This document shows, piece by piece, positions 1 to 5,783 of a DNA stretch of 5,783 nt (the first letter of the stretch is position 1; each line of letters starts with the position of its first letter). The DNA is from an uncultured Actinomycetes bacterium (GTDB lineage: Bacteria; Actinomycetota; Actinomycetes; Nanopelagicales; Nanopelagicaceae). Position numbers and translations under genes: made by a program. The stretch spans positions 1 to 5,783 of the forward strand of contig CAIJHZ010000085.1 in assembly GCA_903820565.1 (NCBI GenBank). Direction: 5' to 3'. A model generated the notes under the pieces. It did not search any database, was not told where the DNA came from, and worked only from the letters and a program-made list of their open reading frames with translations.

Positions 1-1
1 A

Positions 2-1903
2 AGTTATCGGCCAAGTAATATTCCGGAGCATCCTGGGGTTTACCGTTTTTACAATGCTAAAGACAAGATCATCTATGTTGGTAAGGCGAAGAACCTCAAA
101 AATCGGCTCAGTAATTACTTTCAAGCCAATTTAGCCACCAAAACTTATCGCATGGTTCATGAAGCGGTCAGGGTTGATTGGACCATTGTTAGCACCGAGC
201 TTGAGGCTTTGGCTTTGGAATTTAGTTGGATCAAGCAACATCAGCCCAAGTACAACGTGCAGTTCAAAGATGACAAGTCCTATCCGTACCTTGCGCTCTC
301 CCTTAATGATGAGTACCCAATGATCTTCATAACCCGTAAAGATAAAAGACCCGGGCTTAAGTACTTTGGTCCTTATACAAATGCGTGGGCGCTTCGCAAT
401 ACCTTCGAAGTTCTACTCAAAGTATTTCCCGTTAGATCATGTTCTTCAGCCAACTTCACCCGTGCTAGAAAGAGTAAGCGACAGTGTCTATTGGGGGACA
501 TCGGCAAGTGCGCAGCTCCCTGCGTGGACTGGATTTCAAAGGAAGATCACAAACAACTAGCCCAACGCCTGAATGACTTCATGGAGTCCGGCATGGAGAA
601 CATCTTGCCTAAACTGCATGAAGAGATGCAGAACGCAGCTAATAATGAGGAGTTTGAAAGAGCTGCACGTTTGCGCGATCAAATTGATTCATTTGAAAAA
701 GCGCAGAAATCTACAGAAGGAAACTTTTCAGATGATCTAGATGGTGACTTCATTTCGCTCTACCAAGATGGTTTCCATGCAGCTGGTTCAATTTTTTCCA
801 TGCAGCGTGGTTCTGTTAAAGGTTCACGTTCGTGGATTGTTGATCAAGAGATGGTTCTTGAAGGCCAAGATGTGTTAACAGCATTGTTGTATTCAATTTA
901 TGGGACCGGCGCGATGGTCGTGCCACGCAATATTTATGTCAACAGCGAACCAGTTGATAAAGATCAGTTGGAAAAATGGCTTGAAACTTTGGGAATTTCG
1001 AAGGTTGAGATTAAAGTTCCGCAGCGCGGCGAGAAGGTTGAACTACTAGATACCGTTAAGAGAAACGCTCAATACTCATTGATTCAGTATTTGAGTAAGC
1101 GTGCCACTGATGCGGCCGTGAGTGGAAAAGCACTAACTGAAATTGAAGAGTCCTTGAATTTAGGTCGGACTCCATTGCGCATTGAATGTTTTGATATTTC
1201 TAATATCTCTGGGACTTCTGTTGTTGCATCAATGGTCGTCTTTGAAGACGGAATGGCAAAGAAGAGTGAGTACCGCAGATTCATCATCAATACTGATGAA
1301 GGCTTTGATGACACTCGGGCTATGCATCAAGTTATTACGCGTCGCCTCAAGCGGCTGATTGATGATCGCCAAGAAAATGAGGCGGAGGTAGCACAGCTTG
1401 GGGGCATGCCGAGTAAGTTTGCATACCCACCACAACTAATCGTTGTCGATGGTGGTGCGCCTCAGGTAAGTGCAGCACAACGCGCCTTAAAGGAACTTGG
1501 GATCACAGACATTGCGCTCTGTGGTTTAGCTAAACGGTTGGAAGAAGTATGGATTCCGGGATCAAGTGATCCTTTAATTCTGCCGAGAAACAGCGAAGGT
1601 CTGTATCTGCTGCAAAGAATTCGCGATGAAGCGCATCGCTTTGCAATCTCATTCCATCGATCACGCAGATCTAAGGTGATGCTTGAGTCTGTATTAGATG
1701 ACATTCCACAGTTAGGTTCTATGCGCAGAGCAGCGCTGCTAGAGAGATTCGGATCTGTGGCGGCAATCCGCAAAGCAAAGGTTGAAGACATTGCGGCAAC
1801 ACCAGGAATAGGCTCAAAGATTGCATCGATTATTGAAGAACACTTAAGCACGATTACGACGCAAAAAGTAAATACTGAAACTGGCGAGATTTTAGGGAAC
1901 TAG
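2..1903 (+). CDS. uvrC: UvrABC excinuclease subunit C (5'-truncated by window edge)
   Basis: UvrC is the dual-incision nuclease of nucleotide excision repair, recruited by UvrB to damaged DNA. The reading frame is open to the window edge; the first full codon is at base 2, and comparison with remembered actinobacterial UvrC suggests only about five or six N-terminal residues are missing. The first in-frame ATG (152) lies inside the GIY-YIG domain, so it is not the start. Visible in order: GIY-YIG nuclease (PGVYRF at 32-49, YVGKAKNL at 74-97) for the 3' incision; four cysteines at 440, 485, 509 and 521 with C-x14-C-x7-C-x3-C spacing, matching the Fe-S ligands reported for UvrC; a UvrB-binding UVR motif around 605-700 (EEFERAARLRDQ); the RNase H-like 5'-incision domain with Asp codons at 1193 and 1448 and a His codon at 1634 (RDEAHRF); and a C-terminal tandem helix-hairpin-helix near 1700-1850. 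The 633 visible residues match a full-length family member. The stop is TAG, two bases before the next gene. Confidence 0.97.
   Translation, partial: SYRPSNIPEHPGVYRFYNAKDKIIYVGKAKNLKNRLSNYFQANLATKTYRMVHEAVRVDWTIVSTELEALALEFSWIKQHQPKYNVQFKDDKSYPYLALSLNDEYPMIFITRKDKRPGLKYFGPYTNAWALRNTFEVLLKVFPVRSCSSANFTRARKSKRQCLLGDIGKCAAPCVDWISKEDHKQLAQRLNDFMESGMENILPKLHEEMQNAANNEEFERAARLRDQIDSFEKAQKSTEGNFSDDLDGDFISLYQDGFHAAGSIFSMQRGSVKGSRSWIVDQEMVLEGQDVLTALLYSIYGTGAMVVPRNIYVNSEPVDKDQLEKWLETLGISKVEIKVPQRGEKVELLDTVKRNAQYSLIQYLSKRATDAAVSGKALTEIEESLNLGRTPLRIECFDISNISGTSVVASMVVFEDGMAKKSEYRRFIINTDEGFDDTRAMHQVITRRLKRLIDDRQENEAEVAQLGGMPSKFAYPPQLIVVDGGAPQVSAAQRALKELGITDIALCGLAKRLEEVWIPGSSDPLILPRNSEGLYLLQRIRDEAHRFAISFHRSRRSKVMLESVLDDIPQLGSMRRAALLERFGSVAAIRKAKVEDIAATPGIGSKIASIIEEHLSTITTQKVNTETGEILGN
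1894..1898 (+). promoter_or_regulatory. Probable ribosome binding site of the kinase gene
   Basis: AGGGA lies seven bases upstream of the ATG at 1906, inside the last codons of uvrC. It is a moderate Shine-Dalgarno match at good spacing and supports ATG 1906 as the start. A second purine run directly touching the ATG (AGGG, 1902-1905) is too close to serve. Confidence 0.45.
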
Positions 1904-1905
1904 GG

Positions 1906-2886
1906 ATGATCGATAACTTTTTTGATCAGGATGTAAAGATCCAAACAGATTCCTTGACTGTGTTTGCGAAGGATATTTTAAAAAATTATGGAATTAATGA
2001 TGCAGAAGTCGAGTGCATCAACTTTGAGTTTAACGCGACTTTTTCAGTCTCGACTGAATCCGGTCAAAAGTACGCATTGCGCCTCAATATTAATTCAAGT
2101 CGGAACTATTCAAATATTCTTGCAGAGGTGCTTTGGGTCCGAGATCTGGTGCGCACTCCTTCAATTAATGTTCCTGTACCCATCGCAACACTTGATGATC
2201 AGTTTGTAGTTTCAGCCCTACATGATGATTCAGGACAAATGATTTATGGCGCTATGTATTCATGGTTAGAGGGTGAAGAAATAGGAGATGAACCAACACT
2301 GGAACAACTGCGCACCGTTGGCCAAACTATGGCTCTGTTGCACGAAAACTCATCTAGTTTTTTGCTTACTGATGGGGCTACTCTTCCTACCTTCAATGAT
2401 TTCTTTTGGGGGACTGAGGACTATCTATTTTCAACCAAATCAACTTTGATTCCTAAAGATAGACAGCTCATTGAACAAGCCCGTGATCTAATCATGCAAT
2501 TTACAGATGAGCTTTATGCAAGCTCTCCTGTACACATTATTCATGCAGACTTTCATGGCTGGAATCTGATGTGGAACGAGCAACAGCTCTATATCTTTGA
2601 TTTTGATGACTGTGGTTTTGGCGTTGAAGCCCAAGACATCGCTGTGGCTTTGTACTACTTGGATTCACCTGAACAGGATGCGGCTTTGATCGATGGTTAT
2701 AAGAGCATTCGCCCATTGCCCACTTACTCTGACAATGCCATGAAGGCTTTGCTGCTTCAAAGGCGCTTACTGCTTCTTAATTACCTCTTTGAGACTAAAA
2801 ATGCCGAACACAAAGAGATGTTGCCTGCGTACTTGGAAAAGACAATTGAGCGTGTTTCCACATTCTTGACAGATGTAACACAATAG
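1906..2886 (+). CDS. Phosphotransferase of the APH/choline-kinase-like fold, substrate unknown
   Basis: This 326-residue protein is a small-molecule kinase of the aminoglycoside phosphotransferase fold, a family that includes homoserine kinase II, SrkA/YihE, choline and amino-sugar kinases. The catalytic loop is clear: HADFHGWNLMW (residues 213-223), with presumed catalytic Asp215 and Mg-binding Asn220, followed by the metal-binding IFDFDDCG (230-237; the DFG-equivalent Asp is 232 or 234). The N-terminal lobe has the expected strand pattern (FEFNATFSV, then YALRLNIN) and the hinge region is YSWLEGEEI. There is no signal peptide or membrane segment, so it should be cytosolic. Nothing in the sequence fixes the substrate, and resistance to aminoglycosides should not be assumed. 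It begins 2 bases after uvrC and ends 4 bases before rapZ, which implies co-expression. Its placement between these two otherwise adjacent genes is unusual. All motifs are intact, so it is probably active. Confidence 0.88.
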   Translation: MIDNFFDQDVKIQTDSLTVFAKDILKNYGINDAEVECINFEFNATFSVSTESGQKYALRLNINSSRNYSNILAEVLWVRDLVRTPSINVPVPIATLDDQFVVSALHDDSGQMIYGAMYSWLEGEEIGDEPTLEQLRTVGQTMALLHENSSSFLLTDGATLPTFNDFFWGTEDYLFSTKSTLIPKDRQLIEQARDLIMQFTDELYASSPVHIIHADFHGWNLMWNEQQLYIFDFDDCGFGVEAQDIAVALYYLDSPEQDAALIDGYKSIRPLPTYSDNAMKALLLQRRLLLLNYLFETKNAEHKEMLPAYLEKTIERVSTFLTDVTQ

Positions 2887-2890
2887 TTCC

Positions 2891-3751
2891 ATGACACAGG
2901 AGACCTTGATTCTGACCGGCATGTCGGGTGCTGGCCGATCAACAGTTGCCCATGCCTTGGAAGATCTTGGTTGGTATGTTGTCGATAATCTTCCACCTTC
3001 TTTGTTACCAGCTTTAGTCAGTAAGGGAACTGGCCCGCAAGGCAAGGAGTTAGCTGTTGTGGTTGATGTGCGTGGGGGAGAATTCTTTGATGAACTCACC
3101 CATGCACTGGCAGAACTGAAAAAGAGCAAATCTGATTATCGGCTGGTGTTTTTAGATGCAACGGATCAATCACTTGTTCAACGTTTTGAATCAACTCGTC
3201 GCCCTCATCCACTGCAGGGTAAGGATCGCATCGTTGATGGCATTGCTAGAGAACGCGCAAAACTTGAAGATGTTCGTTCCCAATCAGATGTTGCGATAGA
3301 CACATCAAATCTGAATGTGCACCAATTAGAAAAGCGCATTGGCGAGATATTTGGAGTAGGAAAAATGCAAGGCATTCGAGTTAATGTCTTGTCATTTGGA
3401 TATAAGTACGGAATCCCAGTTGATGCAGATTTGCTTTTAGATTGTCGCTTCATTCCAAATCCACATTGGATTCCAGAGCTTCGCCCTTTGACGGGTCTAA
3501 CACCACAGGTTAGTGAAAAGGTTCTTGGTAGTGAAGGTGTGAAAGATTTTGTTCATGGATATGTTCGCCTAGTTCATTCCATGATGGATGGTTACATGCG
3601 CGAAGGAAAGAAGTATGTGACTATCGCAGTTGGTTGCACAGGCGGTAAGCATCGAAGTGTGGCGATTACTGAAGAGATAGCGCGCCAACTAAGTTCACTT
3701 GGTGCCGAGATTTCAGCACATCCAACTCATCGTGATGTAGGTCGTGAATAA
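2891..3751 (+). CDS. rapZ: RapZ/YvcJ family nucleotide-binding protein
   Basis: The 286-residue length and two-domain build match RapZ (YvcJ in Bacillus). The N-terminal domain is P-loop kinase-like: Walker A GMSGAGRS (residues 10-17, with Arg in place of the usual Lys, as I recall for actinobacterial members), LEDLGWYVVDNLPPSLLP (23-40), a VVVDVR strand (56-61), and the VFLDATDQSLVQRF and RRPHPL segments (86-108). The C-terminal domain holds FGYKYGIP (169-176), DCRFIPNPHW (184-193) and GCTGGKHRSV (248-257); the last region forms part of the glucosamine-6-phosphate pocket in E. coli RapZ. In E. coli RapZ steers the sRNA GlmZ to RNase E and so controls glmS. Its role in Actinobacteria is unclear and GlmZ is not expected there. 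No Shine-Dalgarno precedes ATG 2891; coupling to the gene 4 bases upstream is likely. A later start at ATG 2921 would destroy the P-loop. yvcK follows after 2 bases. Confidence 0.95.
   Translation: MTQETLILTGMSGAGRSTVAHALEDLGWYVVDNLPPSLLPALVSKGTGPQGKELAVVVDVRGGEFFDELTHALAELKKSKSDYRLVFLDATDQSLVQRFESTRRPHPLQGKDRIVDGIARERAKLEDVRSQSDVAIDTSNLNVHQLEKRIGEIFGVGKMQGIRVNVLSFGYKYGIPVDADLLLDCRFIPNPHWIPELRPLTGLTPQVSEKVLGSEGVKDFVHGYVRLVHSMMDGYMREGKKYVTIAVGCTGGKHRSVAITEEIARQLSSLGAEISAHPTHRDVGRE
2898..2903 (+). other. Shine-Dalgarno-like hexamer inside the rapZ start region
   Basis: AGGAGA sits just downstream of the rapZ ATG (2891), in codons 3-5, while no such motif precedes the ATG. The only nearby in-frame alternative, TTG 2906, is two bases away, too close for normal initiation. 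It may hold ribosomes near the start, or be chance. It does not change the start call. Confidence 0.3.
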
Positions 3752-3753
3752 GT

Positions 3754-4686
3754 TTGCCTAAAGTTGTAGCACTTGGTGGTGGCCATGGTTTAGCCGCAAC
3801 CCTTGCAGCATTGCGCCAAATAACTCAAGAGATCACAGCAATAGTTACCGTCGCAGACAATGGTGGGTCTAGCGGTCGTTTGCGTGAAGAGTTTCCCATT
3901 TTTCCTCCAGGTGATCTACGAATGGCGTTAACGGCATTGTGTGCAGATGATGAATGGGGTCGTACCTGGGCTCAGGTTCTGCAACATCGATTCGATAGTG
4001 ATGGTGAATTAAAGGGACATGCGATGGGTAACTTGTTACTGGCGTCTATGTGGAATGCCGGAGATGATCCAGTTGATGCTTTAGATCGGGTAGGTCAACT
4101 TCTAAAAGTTATTGGTCGCGTACTTCCGATGGCAGCTGTTGCGCTAGACATCGAAGGCACATTTAATACATCAACTGGTCGAATTGTGGTGCGTGGACAA
4201 AAAGAGGTTGCCACTGCAAAGGGACACATTCAATCCCTTCGAATAATTCCAGAAGATCCACCTGCAAGGACTGAAGCTCTAGCAGCGATTGCAGATGCCC
4301 AATGGATAACTATGGGTCCTGGCTCTTGGTTTTCAAGTGTGATTCCGCACCTCTTGGTACCTGCCCAATTAGATGCTCTAAAAAACTCACATGCAAAGAA
4401 AATTCTGATATTGAACCTTGATGCATCAAGTGCGTCTCAAGGCGAAGAGTTCGCTGGATCAAGCCCCGAGCAGCATTTAGAGTTTTTTCATCACTATGCA
4501 CCCGGTTTAACAGTGGATTACTGCCTTGTGGACCAATCTGTTGTTCGAGATGAGGCATCACTGCGCACGGCAGCATCAACCTTAGGTTCAGAGATTGTGA
4601 TCGCAGATATTCGCAAAGCCCCTGGCAGCATTCATCATGATGACCAAAAATTGGCTCTCCATTTGGGCCACATTTTTTCTCGCTAG
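3754..4686 (+). CDS. yvcK: YvcK/GlmR (CuvA) family UDP-sugar-binding regulator, TTG start
   Basis: This 310-residue protein belongs to the CofD-like YvcK family. In Bacillus (GlmR) it binds UDP-GlcNAc and modulates GlmS, and in mycobacteria (CuvA) it supports cell-wall growth; both rest on published work on homologues. Visible motifs: GGGHGLAATLAAL (8-20), the TVADNGGSSGRLR loop (32-44), FPPGDLRMAL (50-59), GHAMGNLLL (88-96), a LPMAAVAL strand (124-131), MGPGSWFSSVIPHLLVP (187-203) and the C-terminal YAPGLTVDY (248-256). The start must be TTG 3754: the frame has a TGA at 3745 and only ATA and AGT between, and translation from TTG gives the expected MPKVVALGGG N-terminus. The Shine-Dalgarno is weak (GTAGG, 3737-3741), so coupling to rapZ, which stops 2 bases before, is likely. 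The usual PGET-type motif after the NL strand reads QGEE here (229-232). The length is near the family core, without long extensions. Confidence 0.95.
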   Translation: MPKVVALGGGHGLAATLAALRQITQEITAIVTVADNGGSSGRLREEFPIFPPGDLRMALTALCADDEWGRTWAQVLQHRFDSDGELKGHAMGNLLLASMWNAGDDPVDALDRVGQLLKVIGRVLPMAAVALDIEGTFNTSTGRIVVRGQKEVATAKGHIQSLRIIPEDPPARTEALAAIADAQWITMGPGSWFSSVIPHLLVPAQLDALKNSHAKKILILNLDASSASQGEEFAGSSPEQHLEFFHHYAPGLTVDYCLVDQSVVRDEASLRTAASTLGSEIVIADIRKAPGSIHHDDQKLALHLGHIFSR

Positions 4687-4703
4687 ATGGTTGGATTAGC
4701 CCC

Positions 4704-5681
4704 ATGGCAATGACAGCATCAGTTAAGGACGAGCTTTCTCGTCTCTCCATCACCAAACCATGTTGTCGAAAAGCCGAGGTCTCATCACTTCTTCGCTTTG
4801 CTGGCGGACTACATATTGCAGCTGGCAAAATCGTTATCGAAGTTGAATTAGATACCTCTCAGAGCGCCCGCCGATTGCGCAAAGACATCGCAGATATTTA
4901 TGGACATGATTCAGATTTAGCGGTCTTGTCATCAAGTGGATTACGAAAAGGTTCTCGTTATGTTGTTCGCGTAATTAATGAGGGTGACGCGCTTGCACGT
5001 CAAACAGGATTAGTTGATGCAAATGGACGACCTGTTCGTGGCTTACCACCACAGGTAGTTTCTGCTGCAACCTGTGATTCCGAAGCAGCATGGCGTGGAG
5101 CTTTCATTGCGCACGGCTCATTAACAGAACCAGGTCGATCTTCCTCACTGGAAATTACCTGCCCAGGACCAGAGGCGGCTCTTGCACTTGTTGGCGCAGC
5201 GCGGCGTCTTGGAATCGTTGCAAAGGCTCGGGAAGTTCGCGGAGTAGATCGTGTTGTAATCCGCGACGGCGACGCCATTGGTGTTTTGCTCACTCGCTTA
5301 GGTGCTCACGAAAGCGTCCTTGCCTGGGAAGAGCGACGCATGCGCCGTGAAGTTCGGGCTACAGCGAATCGTCTTGCTAACTTTGATGATGCAAACCTTC
5401 GTCGTTCAGCCCGTGCCGCGGTTGCCGCTGCAGCCCGTGTTCAACGCGCTATGGAGATTCTTGGACCAACAATTCCCGATCACTTAAAAGAGGCTGGGGA
5501 TCTGCGCATCAATCACGGCCAGGCTTCGCTAGAAGAGTTAGGTTCGCTAGCCACCCCACCAATGACAAAGGATGCAATTGCTGGTCGTATTCGCCGCCTG
5601 CTGGCGATGGCCGATAAGCGTGCGATAGAGCTTGGAATTCCAGATACTGAAAGCGGACTTTCACCAGATTTGCTCAATTAG
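4704..5681 (+). CDS. whiA: WhiA sporulation/cell-division transcriptional regulator
   Basis: WhiA is a DNA-binding protein with an N-terminal fold derived from LAGLIDADG homing endonucleases, without nuclease activity, and a C-terminal helix-turn-helix. In Streptomyces it works with WhiB to switch on sporulation septation genes such as ftsZ; in non-sporulating bacteria it affects division and chromosome segregation. The 325 residues align in memory almost end to end with Streptomyces WhiA: MAMTASVKDELSRL (1-14), CCRKAEVSSLLRFAGGLH (20-37), ARQTGLVD (98-105), AAWRGAFIAHGSLTEPGR (128-145), RLANFDDANLRRSARAAV (223-240), and the HTH around 274-307 (ASLEELGSLA…TKDAIAGRIRRLLAMADKRA). ATG 4704 gives the family's MAMT start; ATG 4710 would lose two residues and cannot be excluded. 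A weak GGA (4693-4695) is the only Shine-Dalgarno candidate. The gap after yvcK is 17 bases, the widest in the block. The DNA is more GC-rich than its neighbours, largely because the protein is rich in Arg and Ala. Confidence 0.97.
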   Translation: MAMTASVKDELSRLSITKPCCRKAEVSSLLRFAGGLHIAAGKIVIEVELDTSQSARRLRKDIADIYGHDSDLAVLSSSGLRKGSRYVVRVINEGDALARQTGLVDANGRPVRGLPPQVVSAATCDSEAAWRGAFIAHGSLTEPGRSSSLEITCPGPEAALALVGAARRLGIVAKAREVRGVDRVVIRDGDAIGVLLTRLGAHESVLAWEERRMRREVRATANRLANFDDANLRRSARAAVAAAARVQRAMEILGPTIPDHLKEAGDLRINHGQASLEELGSLATPPMTKDAIAGRIRRLLAMADKRAIELGIPDTESGLSPDLLN

Positions 5682-5725
5682 TCGCTAGATACTCATAGGT
5701 ACTCAAGAGTTCACTAACCCTTCAC

Positions 5726-5734
5726 TGATAAGGT
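5726..5734 (+). promoter_or_regulatory. Candidate extended -10 promoter element downstream of whiA
   Basis: TGATAAGGT fits the extended -10 pattern TGn-TAnnnT, which is common in actinobacterial housekeeping promoters. No good -35 lies at 16-18 bases upstream; TTCACT copies at 5710 and 5721 are at the wrong spacing. If used, transcription would start near 5741 and read out of the window toward the next gene. This is motif-level evidence only. Confidence 0.3.
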
Positions 5735-5749
5735 TCTACCTAAGACCCC

Positions 5750-5783
5750 AGCGTTGTGGCAGTTTTACGAACCACCAACAGCT
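5750..5783 (+). repeat. Imperfect inverted repeat (stem-loop) at the window edge
   Basis: Ten base pairs can form between AGCGTTGTGG (5750-5759) and CCACCAACAGCT (5772-5783), with single unpaired bases at C5775 and A5780 and a 12-base loop (5760-5771). It starts 69 bases after the whiA stop. The window ends at the last paired base, so a following T-run, which would make it an intrinsic terminator, cannot be seen. It could equally be leader structure of the next gene or chance. The rest of the 5682-5749 gap shows no gene or strong hairpin. Confidence 0.4.

Noticed and set aside
1462..1851. 129-codon open frame on the minus strand inside uvrC
   Set aside because: It is fully covered by the UvrC catalytic and HhH coding region; Ser/Arg/Ile-rich translation with no motif indicates a shadow frame.
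1954..1982. TTGACT with TTTAAA 17 bases downstream, a possible promoter inside the kinase gene
   Set aside because: It lies within coding sequence, the -10 matches only four of six consensus bases, and the region is AT-rich enough to give such pairs by chance.
2866..2871. Perfect TTGACA -35 hexamer just before rapZ
   Set aside because: No -10 element occurs at 15-19 bases; that position falls on the rapZ start codon. Probably a chance match in the kinase's coding sequence.
1906..2886. Aminoglycoside resistance gene
   Set aside because: The fold motif is shared by many metabolic kinases, and the housekeeping context without any mobile element argues against a resistance role.
2893..2897. GACAC, the core motif reported for WhiA binding in Streptomyces, at the rapZ start
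   Set aside because: A five-base motif is expected several times in this window; other copies lie inside genes (for example 3299-3303), so this is no evidence of autoregulation.
2767..3129. 120-codon minus-strand open frame across the kinase/rapZ junction
   Set aside because: It overlaps the strongly conserved RapZ P-loop coding sequence and has no recognisable features or start signal.
4690..4702. Short hairpin (GGTT/AGCC) that could mask the weak whiA ribosome binding site
   Set aside because: Only four pairs including a G-U wobble, too weak to claim a regulatory role.
4310..4828. 172-codon open frame on the minus strand across the yvcK/whiA junction
   Set aside because: It lies antisense to two well-supported genes, shows no recognisable domain, and its composition is what the reverse frame of those genes would give.

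Overview
The window is a compact, single-strand gene block that reads as uvrC (5' end cut off) – an aminoglycoside-phosphotransferase-fold kinase – rapZ – yvcK (glmR/cuvA) – whiA, followed by about 100 bases of non-coding DNA. The block uvrC-rapZ-yvcK-whiA is a known conserved arrangement in Actinobacteria. The proteins support that assignment: WhiA carries the actinobacterial N-terminus (MAMTASVKDELSR) and a very conserved body, and RapZ has an Arg-type P-loop (GMSGAGRS). The DNA is much less GC-rich than in Streptomyces or Mycobacterium, by eye in the mid-40s percent, with many A/T-ending codons. A low-GC, small-genome actinobacterium, such as the freshwater acI/Nanopelagicales group, fits best. 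That placement is an inference.

Layout: uvrC fills 2-1903, lacking only a few N-terminal residues. The kinase gene follows after 2 bases (1906-2886), rapZ after 4 more (2891-3751), yvcK after 2 more from a TTG codon (3754-4686), and whiA after 17 (4704-5681). With such gaps and no visible terminator or convincing promoter between genes, the five are probably co-transcribed and translationally coupled. The last 102 bases hold a possible extended -10 promoter element and an imperfect stem-loop that runs to the window edge. In Actinobacteria this position often precedes the glycolytic gap-pgk-tpiA cluster, but no downstream gene is visible here.

Function: UvrC makes the two incisions of nucleotide excision repair. 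RapZ and YvcK are both linked in other bacteria to amino-sugar and cell-envelope precursor control: RapZ senses glucosamine-6-phosphate in E. coli, and YvcK/GlmR binds UDP-GlcNAc and controls GlmS in Bacillus. WhiA is a transcription factor tied to cell division and sporulation. The uncharacterised small-molecule kinase set tightly between uvrC and rapZ is the one part of the layout that departs from the textbook order and is the main lead. I saw no mobile elements, CRISPR arrays, tRNAs or rRNAs, and no clear evidence of a wholly new system.
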